From UKL13-2 sp040379385 (GTDB lineage Bacteria > Pseudomonadota > Gammaproteobacteria > Burkholderiales > Usitatibacteraceae), in contig JBEILF010000109.1 of NCBI GenBank assembly GCA_040379385.1, positions 1-8,006 on the forward strand: DNA of 8,006 nucleotides, read 5' to 3'. The notes beneath the pieces were generated by a model. That model was not told where the DNA came from. It searched no databases and saw nothing but the letters and a program-made list of their open reading frames with translations. Shown one piece after another: positions 1 through 6,112 of the stretch (position 1 is its first letter; each line of letters starts with the position of its first letter). The position numbers and the translations under genes were made by a program.

Positions 1-2
1 AC

Positions 3-1811
3 TACGACCAACTGTTTGCCGACACCATTAAGAAGTATCCTGTGGTACTCTCGTTTGCCGGTGCCAATGATCGCAGCAAAGCCCTTGAAGGTCCGAAATT
101 AGGCGTGCTTCCCCCGCCTACGTTCAACCAGACTACATTTGGCAACCGTCCCTTCGTCTCGCTGACCATTGACGGCTACAGTGGAAACTTGCCGCAATTC
201 CAGACCAACGCGGCGGCGACCGGCCATATCCTGCCGTCTATCGACCCTGATGGCCTATTGCGACGGGTGCCAATTTTTGTCCAGTATGACGGCGGATACT
301 ATGTTTCTCTGTCCATAGCGACGTTTAGAACGTTTCTCGACAACGCTGAAATCACGGTGCGCAAGCGTGACGATGAAGGCGATGGCATCAATCGCTTCAA
401 ACACGTCGTCATCGGCAATACGGCACCGGTGCGGATGGATGCGATGGGTACCGCACTTATCCCTTTCTTGGGTCGCAGCCCCATGTTCCGTTACATCTCC
501 GCGACCGACATCATGCGCGGCAAACTCAATCCGGGTGAATTGGCCGGAAAAATCGCCATCGTTGGCTCGTCGGCCCCGGGATTGTTCGATCTGCGTGCAA
601 CGCCGGTGGGCGAGGTTTATCCTGGGGCTGAAATTCACGCCAATATGATCATCGGCTACATGGATAACACCATCAAGACAAAGCCTTTGTTCGAGATGAC
701 AGTCAGCGTCCTGATTATCATGCTGATTGGCATCCCGCTGGCATTTGCGCTCGTCAAGCTGAACCCACTCTGGTCAACGCTAACGGTCGCCAGTACCGCG
801 CTCGCCTACATTGGCATCAACCTCTATTTCTGGGGACAAAACTTAGTTATCCCCCTTGCCATTCCGCTGCTGTTGATCCTGTCATTGTATTTGCTCAACA
901 CGGCCTATGGCTTCTTCATTGAGGCGCGCAGCAAAAATGCCATCGCGGGTATTTTCGGTACGTACGTGCCGAAAGAACTGGTGGACGAAATGGCTAAGAA
1001 CCCCGATGCCTACACTACCAGGGGTGAAACACGTGAGATGACGGTGCTGTTCTCGGACGTGCGCAGCTTTACGTCAATTTCGGAAGGCCTGTCGGCCACC
1101 GAACTTACCGCGCTGATGAACGCCTACCTCACGGAAATGACCAAAACCATTCAGGCCGAACGCGGCACCATCGATAAATACATTGGTGACGCCATCATGG
1201 CGTTTTGGGGTGCGCCAGTGAAAGACGCTCAACACGCAGAGCACGCACTAAAGGCCGCCATTGCCATGCAGCAACAATTGAAGGACATCGCGCCGGACTT
1301 CATCAAACGTGGCTGGCCAAAACTGGAGATTGGCATCGGGCTCAACTGTGGCCCGATGAACGTCGGCGATATGGGCTCGGCCTTCCGGCGGGCCTACACG
1401 GTGATGGGTGATGCGGTTAACTTGGCATCGCGGCTGGAAAGCCTGACCAAGCAGTACGGGGTTGGCATCCTCGTGTCGGAAAACATCGTCGCCGCCGTTG
1501 CCGGCATGGTCTATCGCGAACTCGACCGCGTGCGGGTCAAGGGTAAGCTGGAACCGATCACCATCTACGAGCCTGTCGGTCAACATGGCAAGGTGATCGA
1601 AACCACTATCAACGAAATCGACCGCTTCCACCGTGCGCTGGAACGCTATCGTCAGCAACGCTGGGACGAAGCGGAACAGACCATCGCCTCTCTTTCCATG
1701 GCGGATACCGGGCGCAAAGTCTACAAAATGTATCTGGATCGTATCGCGGTGCTGCGCGCGAACCCACCGGGCAAAGGCTGGGACGGCGTGTTCACGTTTA
1801 CGACAAAGTAG
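3..1811 (+). CDS. CHASE2-domain class III adenylate cyclase, 5'-truncated by the window edge
   Basis: Membrane-bound sensor enzyme predicted to make cAMP from ATP in response to a signal sensed outside the cytoplasm. The frame is already open at base 3 and codes for CHASE2-like sequence before the first possible start (GTG at 42), so the true start and the first membrane anchor lie upstream. The order is: rest of the CHASE2 sensor (to about base 660); three hydrophobic segments (about 690-758, 771-833, 840-908); cyclase domain (about 1014-1586); and a short tail with a TPR-like helix (FHRALERY...WDEAEQ). Catalytic residues are all visible: metal-binding Asp in FSDVRSFT (codon 1056) and in KYIGDAIMAFWGAP (codon 1188), Lys for adenine recognition (codon 1176), Thr in AYTVMGD (codon 1398), and transition-state Asn (1419) and Arg (1431). 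The Lys/Thr pair marks a class IIIb adenylate cyclase rather than a guanylate cyclase. Nothing looks broken. The ligand is unknown. Confidence 0.95.
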   Translation, partial: YDQLFADTIKKYPVVLSFAGANDRSKALEGPKLGVLPPPTFNQTTFGNRPFVSLTIDGYSGNLPQFQTNAAATGHILPSIDPDGLLRRVPIFVQYDGGYYVSLSIATFRTFLDNAEITVRKRDDEGDGINRFKHVVIGNTAPVRMDAMGTALIPFLGRSPMFRYISATDIMRGKLNPGELAGKIAIVGSSAPGLFDLRATPVGEVYPGAEIHANMIIGYMDNTIKTKPLFEMTVSVLIIMLIGIPLAFALVKLNPLWSTLTVASTALAYIGINLYFWGQNLVIPLAIPLLLILSLYLLNTAYGFFIEARSKNAIAGIFGTYVPKELVDEMAKNPDAYTTRGETREMTVLFSDVRSFTSISEGLSATELTALMNAYLTEMTKTIQAERGTIDKYIGDAIMAFWGAPVKDAQHAEHALKAAIAMQQQLKDIAPDFIKRGWPKLEIGIGLNCGPMNVGDMGSAFRRAYTVMGDAVNLASRLESLTKQYGVGILVSENIVAAVAGMVYRELDRVRVKGKLEPITIYEPVGQHGKVIETTINEIDRFHRALERYRQQRWDEAEQTIASLSMADTGRKVYKMYLDRIAVLRANPPGKGWDGVFTFTTK

Positions 1812-1845
1812 CTATCTTTTCGAAGATCCTAAACGCGTTTATCGG

Positions 1846-1881
1846 CGGGTATTTTCAGGCATTTTTGCTTGAAAACGCCCG
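1846..1881 (+). other. Imperfect inverted repeat after the cyclase gene
   Basis: A 15-base arm at 1846-1860 can pair with 1867-1881 around a 6-base T-rich loop, with one mismatch and two G-U pairs. It lies 35 bases after the cyclase stop codon and may end or protect the cyclase mRNA 3' end. No T-run follows the stem, so it is not a textbook Rho-independent terminator. Just upstream, 1831-1840 is a perfect 10-base palindrome (AAACGCGTTT) of unknown meaning. Confidence 0.35.
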
Positions 1882-1935
1882 TCAGTATTAGAGTTTCCTG
1901 ATTTGACGCAAAAGCGTTTCGGCGCTGGCTCGCCC

Positions 1936-1941
1936 GATAAT
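1936..1941 (+). promoter_or_regulatory. Possible -10 element (GATAAT) at the hydrolase start
   Basis: GATAAT matches the sigma-70 -10 consensus at five of six positions and ends five bases before the ATG at 1947. If used, transcription would begin at or within a base or two of the start codon, giving a leaderless mRNA. No convincing -35 hexamer sits 16-18 bases upstream. A TTGACG at 1903-1908 is too far away, with a 27-base gap. Confidence 0.3.
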
Positions 1942-1946
1942 GTCGC

Positions 1947-3002
1947 ATGAACTCATCCACCGCCGCCATCCATTACCTCCACGAAACGCCGCCCAAAGCG
2001 GGTGAAGCCATCAAGGTCGCCGATGGCATCTACTGGATCCGCATGCCGCTGCCCTTCGCGCTTAACCATATCAACCTGTGGTTACTCGAAGACCACGACG
2101 AAGATGGTGATGGTTGGACGATTGTTGATACCGGCTACGGCGTTGAGACGACCCATGCGCTGTGGGAGGCGCATTTCAGCGCCGTCATGTGCGGACGGCC
2201 CGTGAAGAAAATCGTCGTGACACACTACCACCCGGACCACGTTGGCTGTGCTGCGTGGCTGCATGATCGGACGTCCGCGCCGGTCTACATGACCAACTCT
2301 GAGTATTTATCAGCCCACGCCGCCGCACAAGACTTTGCCGGCTTTGACCGCGCCAACTCCGAGGCGCTGTTTGTCGCGCACGGGCTTGCACGCGCCCGAC
2401 CAGATTTTGCCGCTGCGCAAAAGGTACGTAGTGATTCGTACCACCGCGGTGTACCAACCGTGCCCACACGTTATCGCCGCTTGATGGAACACGATGTGCT
2501 GAAGATCGGCAAACGTAAATGGCGCATCATCACCGCGTACGGCCACGCGCCGGAACACGCTTGCCTTTTTTCTGCGGATGGCAACATCTTGATTTCGGGT
2601 GACCAGGTGCTGCCGCGCATCACCACCAACGTCGGCGTATGGGGCAACCAGCCAGACGCCAATCCACTCGCGCAATTCCTGACCAGCATGGACAAGTTTC
2701 GGCCGCTACCCGCCGACACACTCATCCTGCCATCACATGACCGGGTCTTCACCGGATTGCACACGCGGCTCGATCAACTTACCGAGCACCACGAACAGCG
2801 CCTCGCAGAATTAGAAGCTGCACTCGACACACCAAAGACCGCCGCTGAGATTCTGCCGGTACTTTTCCGCCGACCGCTCGACCAGCATCAGCTCGTCTTT
2901 GCCATCGGCGAGGCCATCGCGCACTTGCACTACCTTTGGTATGCGGGTCGCGCCATACGGATGCGCGATGCCGACGGGATTTGGGTGTTTCAGCGAACGT
3001 AG
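1947..3002 (+). CDS. Metallo-beta-lactamase-fold hydrolase with C-terminal winged-helix-like domain
   Basis: A 351-residue cytoplasmic metal-dependent hydrolase of the glyoxalase II/LACTB2-like branch; the substrate cannot be read from sequence. The metal site is complete: HxHxDH at residues 93-98 (THYHPDHVG), His200 in GHAPEH, Asp219 in SGDQ, and His264 in LPSHD. The early strand motif VDTGYG (60-65) is also typical. Residues from about 285 onward (heptad-like helix, then a compact C-terminal domain) match the winged-helix-like tail found in this branch. No signal peptide or membrane segment is seen. The ATG at 1947 is forced, because TAA lies in frame at 1938-1940 and the next in-frame Met (34) falls inside the conserved fold. 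No Shine-Dalgarno sequence precedes it. It lies 135 bases after the cyclase in the same direction and may have its own promoter. It could be annotated as a hydroxyacylglutathione hydrolase-like protein, but that substrate is not supported. Confidence 0.92.
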   Translation: MNSSTAAIHYLHETPPKAGEAIKVADGIYWIRMPLPFALNHINLWLLEDHDEDGDGWTIVDTGYGVETTHALWEAHFSAVMCGRPVKKIVVTHYHPDHVGCAAWLHDRTSAPVYMTNSEYLSAHAAAQDFAGFDRANSEALFVAHGLARARPDFAAAQKVRSDSYHRGVPTVPTRYRRLMEHDVLKIGKRKWRIITAYGHAPEHACLFSADGNILISGDQVLPRITTNVGVWGNQPDANPLAQFLTSMDKFRPLPADTLILPSHDRVFTGLHTRLDQLTEHHEQRLAELEAALDTPKTAAEILPVLFRRPLDQHQLVFAIGEAIAHLHYLWYAGRAIRMRDADGIWVFQRT

Positions 3003-3021
3003 GCGGCTGGAACTTCTAGAT

Positions 3022-3489
3022 TCAGTCGAAGGCAGCACTTTCACCTTGCACAACTGCTTGCAGATTGCCGCCTTCCGAAATGCCCAAGAGTCGATTAGCA
3101 AACCTGTCAAGTGCGGCTGGGTCGATGATCAGCGCACACGACACGCGCGAAGTAACCTGAACTTCTGCGTCCGAAGCCAGCGGACCTGAGGACAACTCCA
3201 CCATCAGGAGAATATGCCCACGCCGCCCGTGTGGGAGTAGGCTCAGATTGACTGTGTAATCGGGCGAGCCATTCGGGTTGATGTACCCGCCCTGCAGGAC
3301 AGCTCTGCCCGTGCTTGTGGATGCTAGTTGTTTCGTGGCGGAAGCGAATTCTGAAACGTGTCCAATGGGCAGGTAAGCTCGACCAATTCCGCGAAAGGGA
3401 CCCGACGTCAATGTTGCTGTAACGTAACACTCGTCATCAGGGTCGTGCGACACGCTAACTCTGAGCTCCGATTGCTCGCGATACGTCAT
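3022..3489 (-). CDS. Unassigned 155-residue protein
   Basis: I do not recognise a named family with confidence. The product is soluble, with no signal peptide, membrane segment or cysteine pattern. It looks like a mostly beta-strand protein: an N-terminal strand pair (SELRVSVSH, CYVTATLTS), a GxGRAYLP turn, a central GGYINPNGSPDY loop, then GHILLMVELSS and VQVTSRVSCAL strands, and a closing helix (DPAALDRFANRLL). This layout vaguely recalls small beta-rich proteins annotated as WapI-like immunity proteins, but that is a weak inference and no toxin gene is nearby. The ATG at 3489 is preceded by GAGG about eight bases upstream, a usable ribosome site. It is convergent with the hydrolase gene, with only 19 bases between the two stop codons. 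That the gene is real rests on its length, ribosome site, protein-like composition and neat fit to the gap. Confidence 0.7.
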   Translation of the reverse strand: MTYREQSELRVSVSHDPDDECYVTATLTSGPFRGIGRAYLPIGHVSEFASATKQLASTSTGRAVLQGGYINPNGSPDYTVNLSLLPHGRRGHILLMVELSSGPLASDAEVQVTSRVSCALIIDPAALDRFANRLLGISEGGNLQAVVQGESAAFD

Positions 3490-3508
3490 TCGTACTGCCT
3501 CAATTTAT

Positions 3509-3527
3509 GGCGACAACGCGAGTCGCC
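3509..3527 (-). promoter_or_regulatory. Inverted repeat 20 bases upstream of the 155-residue gene
   Basis: A perfect 6-base inverted repeat (GGCGAC / GTCGCC) with a 7-base spacer lies just upstream of the ribosome site of the gene starting at 3489. TTGTGG (3526-3531) and CATAAA (3504-3509) on the minus strand are spaced 16 bases apart and could be a weak -35/-10 pair with the repeat between them. Transcription from there would start close to or beyond the ribosome site, so a hairpin in the leader of a longer transcript is equally likely. Confidence 0.25.
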
Positions 3528-3716
3528 ACAATATTTCGGGGCAGACGCACAACTTGTGTGAAAAAAATAGAAAAAACATTTCGGAACCATAACTTGTTCA
3601 AAGCCATGGTAGTCATGCAGACTCATGACAGAATCAAGCATGCAGCGAATTCGCAAAAAACGCGACGATGCAAATTGCGCGTTCGTCACTATTTCAGTTT
3701 GAGCCCAGCAGACGCA

Positions 3717-3744
3717 ATCATGAGAAATACGCTGTGATTGTCAA
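3717..3744 (-). promoter_or_regulatory. Candidate sigma-70 promoter reading toward the 155-residue gene
   Basis: On the minus strand, a perfect -35 hexamer TTGACA (3744-3739) is followed after 16 bases by CATGAT (3722-3717), which matches four of six -10 positions. It points toward the gene starting at 3489 but would leave a leader of about 220 bases. That leader would contain the palindromes described for this spacer. The distance and the weak -10 keep confidence low. Confidence 0.3.
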
Positions 3745-3778
3745 CCAAAACAAAATTTTGTGACGTGCGCGAAACCAA

Positions 3779-4474
3779 TCAGGCTGCGGGGCTGACCTTC
3801 TCAAGACGGTAGCCAAAATTGTAGATGGGCGTGAGTCGAAGCCCATTTAACGGCCCCAAGTCGAGCTTCTTGCGGATACGGCTCATATGGGTGTCGACCG
3901 TACGCGATTGCACCTCCGACGAGCGGCCCCAAACACTCTCGGTGATATGGCCTCGCGACAACAATTGACCGATGTTTTGGAACAAAAACACGCTCAATTC
4001 GAATTCTTTGTCCGTCATTTCGATCACAACGCCGTTCACAGCGGCGGTGCGGTTCGACAGATCCATCAAATAAGGAGGCATATCGATGTTGGTCAGCTCG
4101 GTCGCCCGCACACGAGAGCGCCGTATCAGCGCATCAACCCGCGCCAGCAGTTCCAAGCGACGAATCGGCTTGACCATGTAGTCGTCGGCACCGGCAGTGA
4201 GTGCGGCGACAATGTCAGCTTCTGCATCCCGGCTAGTCACGAATAGTACTGGCGCTTCTATCTGCTGCTTTTGACGCAGCCGCTGTAGGACTTCCGTCCC
4301 GGAAAGGTCTGGCACATACCAATCGAGCAGGTATAGGTCGAAACTTTCGCGTCCAAGTTCCCTGACAATGGCTTTGCCCTGAGTGTAGTGGTGAACCGTG
4401 TGGCCAGCCGCCTCTAGCCATTGTTTTATCGCCGCGCCAACGTCGATGTCGTCCTCCAACATTGCGATTCTCAT
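3779..4474 (-). CDS. OmpR/PhoB-family response regulator
   Basis: A 231-residue two-component transcription factor. The N-terminal receiver domain (about 1-118) has the acidic pocket EDD (7-9), the phosphoacceptor Asp51 in LLDWYVPDLSG, the switch Thr80 and the conserved Lys102 in VKPI. The C-terminal winged helix (about 130-226) has a recognition-helix region RTVDTHMSRIRKKL and ends in the usual wing (NFGYRLE). All key residues are present, so phosphorylation control is expected. The frame stays open upstream to 4642, but the fold begins at MRIAMLEDD. The ATG at 4474 follows a G-rich ribosome site (AAGGGGGT), so that start is chosen. No histidine kinase gene adjoins it, so it is an orphan regulator within this window. 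Its targets are unknown, but a palindrome overlapping its own likely promoter makes autoregulation possible. Confidence 0.93.
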   Translation of the reverse strand: MRIAMLEDDIDVGAAIKQWLEAAGHTVHHYTQGKAIVRELGRESFDLYLLDWYVPDLSGTEVLQRLRQKQQIEAPVLFVTSRDAEADIVAALTAGADDYMVKPIRRLELLARVDALIRRSRVRATELTNIDMPPYLMDLSNRTAAVNGVVIEMTDKEFELSVFLFQNIGQLLSRGHITESVWGRSSEVQSRTVDTHMSRIRKKLDLGPLNGLRLTPIYNFGYRLEKVSPAA

Positions 4475-4517
4475 TGCCTGACCCCCTTGGTCTGCACGGT
4501 GTTGCCGTCCTTCGCCG

Positions 4518-4531
4518 ACGCAATTGTGCGT
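4518..4531. promoter_or_regulatory. Candidate operator: ACGCA-N4-TGCGT palindrome
   Basis: A 5-base inverted repeat with a 4-base centre overlaps the first base of the putative -10 box and covers the predicted transcription start of the response regulator gene. The start codon is 44 bases further on. This is where an autoregulator or repressor would bind. OmpR-family factors more often use direct repeats, so the binding protein is not predicted. Confidence 0.3.
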
Positions 4532-4557
4532 TACAACCGCGACTTTGGGCATTTCAA
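4530..4557 (-). promoter_or_regulatory. Candidate promoter of the response regulator gene
   Basis: On the minus strand, TTGAAA (4557-4552) matches the -35 consensus at five of six positions. It is followed after 16 bases by TGTAAC (4535-4530), four of six for the -10. Transcription would begin near 4523, giving a leader of about 50 bases before the ATG at 4474. Confidence 0.4.
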
Positions 4558-4742
4558 GCCCACGTACTTGATGCTGCATCTTCACTACCATTATCCCATT
4601 AGTCAGCGACCAGCCCGAACCCTCATCTTCCGTCGCCCGCATATTTGATGGGTCGTCTGCCGCATCGAAGCACGTTGCCCGTTAGCCGATTGGCAAACCA
4701 ATTTGGCTGGTTCCTGCTTTGCGGCGGATATGGGCTGCACGC

Positions 4743-4793
4743 TCGCCCTCGCACTTGTGGAAGGCGAGTTTGGAGGGCGAATTTCTGCCTTCC
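4743..4793. repeat. Interleaved inverted repeats and a short direct repeat
   Basis: TCGCCCT (4743-4749) is the exact reverse complement of AGGGCGA (4774-4780). GGAAGGC (4759-4765) is the exact reverse complement of GCCTTCC (4787-4793). The two pairs interlock, so an RNA could form one stem or the other, or both as a pseudoknot-like fold. GGCGAGTTT (4763-4771) and GGCGAATTT (4776-4784) form a near-identical direct repeat inside the same stretch. No T-run follows on either strand, so this is not a standard terminator. Confidence 0.4.
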
Positions 4794-4912
4794 TTCCATC
4801 GCATCGCCGTCCATGCTGCGGTCGATCAGGCAAAACATAACTCGCCCACCTTACCGCTTTCGAACGCGCCTGTGTGAAACGTTCAGGGGAGACCTTCTCA
4901 ACCATCCCGCGC

Positions 4913-6100
4913 TTACAACAGCGCCTTCATCGCTCGATCCAGGCCTTCCACTGTCATCGGGTACATACGATCCCCCATCAGTTGACGGGTGATAGTCACA
5001 GAATGCGTCCACTGCCAATGCGCCTCCTGAGTGGGATTGATCCACGCCGCGTGGTTGTACGTCGCCAAAAGTCTTTGCAACCAGACGCTACCCGCCTCTT
5101 CATTCCAATGCTCGACGCTACCCCCGGGCTGCAAGATTTCGTATGGACTCATGGTCGCGTCACCGACAATGATGAGTTTGTAGTCTTTACCGTACTTATT
5201 CAGCACATCCCAAGTTGAAAACTTCTCCGAATGTCGCAGACGATTGTTCCGCCATACCGACTCATAAAAGAAGTTGTGGAAGTAAAAGTACTCAAGGTGT
5301 TTGAACTCAGTTTTGGCGGCAGAAAACAACTCCTCACAGCGGTGAACATACTCATCCATGGAACCACCGACATCGAGAAACAGCAGCACCTTCACACGAT
5401 TGTGGCGCTCAGGCACCATCCTTATATCCAGATAACCCGCGTTACTCGCAGTTGCCTTGATGGTGTGATCCAGATCGAGTTCTTCTTCTGCTCCGATACG
5501 AGCAAATTTGCGCAGCCGCCGTAACGCCATCTGGACATTACGAATACCAAGCTCAACTTGGGAATCGTAGTCGCGATATTGGCGTTGATCCCACACCTTC
5601 ACCGCAGACTTGTTGCGACTTTTGTCTTGTCCGATGCGAATACCCTCGGGATTAAATCCATAGCTACCGAACGGCGAGGTGCCGGCTGTACCGATCCACT
5701 TGTTGCCGCCTTGGTGCCGTCCTTTCTGCTCCTCCAAACGCTGTCGTAGCGTTTCCATCAGCTTGCCCCAACCACCCAGCGCCTCGACCTGTGCTTTTTC
5801 TTCGTCCGACAGCATCTTTTCTGCGAGTTTCTTCAGCCACTCATCTGGAATGTCCTTCTCAAACAACTTGGTTAAGGCGGCATCGAGGTTTTCAACACCC
5901 TTAAAAAAATGAGCAAAAGCGCGGTCAAAGCGATCATAGTTGGCTTCATCCTTAATCAGGCAGGTTCGGCAAAGATAGTAAAAGTCATCCACGCTGCCAT
6001 AGGCCAACCCCTTTTGCATGGCTTCACAGAGGTTGAGGTACTCCTTGACTGAAACCGGCAGGCCGGATTCTTTGAGTGAAAGAAAAAAATCAATCAGCAC
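4913..6100 (-). CDS. CoxE-like VWA-domain protein, partner of the MoxR ATPase
   Basis: A 395-residue cytoplasmic protein expected to work as the metal-dependent adaptor of the adjacent AAA+ ATPase. The N-terminal half (about 1-200) is a charged helical region (SVKEYLNL, DRFDRAFAHFF). The VWA domain begins near residue 236 (VKVLLFLDVGGSMDE). Its metal site shows Asp243, Gly245 and Ser247, so the usual DxSxS is DxGxS, and a second acidic site is Asp314 in IVGDATMSP. From memory, DxGxS occurs in relatives of this subfamily, so the gene is probably not defective. The start is GTG at 6100, only 12 bases after the ATPase stop; AGGA, part of its ribosome site, overlaps that stop, suggesting coupled translation. 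No signal peptide or membrane segment is visible. Nothing indicates a carbon monoxide dehydrogenase cluster here, so the cox name is not applied. Confidence 0.93.
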   Translation of the reverse strand: MLIDFFLSLKESGLPVSVKEYLNLCEAMQKGLAYGSVDDFYYLCRTCLIKDEANYDRFDRAFAHFFKGVENLDAALTKLFEKDIPDEWLKKLAEKMLSDEEKAQVEALGGWGKLMETLRQRLEEQKGRHQGGNKWIGTAGTSPFGSYGFNPEGIRIGQDKSRNKSAVKVWDQRQYRDYDSQVELGIRNVQMALRRLRKFARIGAEEELDLDHTIKATASNAGYLDIRMVPERHNRVKVLLFLDVGGSMDEYVHRCEELFSAAKTEFKHLEYFYFHNFFYESVWRNNRLRHSEKFSTWDVLNKYGKDYKLIIVGDATMSPYEILQPGGSVEHWNEEAGSVWLQRLLATYNHAAWINPTQEAHWQWTHSVTITRQLMGDRMYPMTVEGLDRAMKALL

Positions 6101-6112
6101 TCGCCGACTATC

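Larger units (their letters stand above)
3490..3778. other. AT-richer spacer with several palindromes, no gene seen
   Basis: The spacer lies between the start of the 155-residue gene and the stop of the response regulator, both on the minus strand. It is visibly more AT-rich than its neighbours. It holds GTCATG-N6-CATGAC (3612-3629), a perfect GCGAATTCGC (3645-3654), a nested structure with arms AACGCG (3659-3664) and CGCGTT (3678-3683) around GCAAATTGC (3670-3678), and a perfect CAAAATTTTG (3751-3760). A short plus-strand reading frame (3507-3737) has no ribosome site and no recognisable protein sequence. Confidence 0.5.
4475..4912. other. 438-base region without a supportable gene
   Basis: The region lies between the stop of the VWA gene and the start of the response regulator, both on the minus strand. 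The part next to the regulator (4475-4560) holds its likely promoter. The rest has open stretches on both strands, but none gives a recognisable protein or has a good ribosome site. The densest structure is at 4743-4793. The region may be the read-out and leader between two transcription units, or a copy of a dispersed intergenic repeat. Confidence 0.5.

Noticed and set aside
1248..1658. Long open frame on the minus strand inside the cyclase gene
   Set aside because: It is a shadow of the cyclase coding sequence, which has all catalytic motifs in the plus frame. The minus translation resembles no family.
1903..1941. TTGACG and GATAAT as a -35/-10 promoter pair
   Set aside because: The gap is 27 bases, far beyond the 16-18 that sigma-70 promoters use.
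3507..3737. Plus-strand 76-codon frame in the spacer
   Set aside because: No ribosome site, it overlaps several palindromes, and the translation is basic low-information sequence with no recognisable fold.
4475..4642. Upstream extension of the response regulator frame
   Set aside because: The receiver domain begins exactly at the Met encoded at 4474, which has a ribosome site. The 56 extra residues do not look like part of the family and would span the likely promoter.
4603..4905. 100-codon minus-strand frame starting 7 bases after the VWA stop codon
   Set aside because: The spacing suggested a third operon gene, but there is no clear ribosome site and the translation is Arg/Ser/Pro-rich with no recognisable motif. 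It also covers the interleaved inverted repeats.
4645..4992. Plus-strand 115-codon frame
   Set aside because: It runs into the antisense of the VWA gene and has no ribosome site or protein-like pattern.
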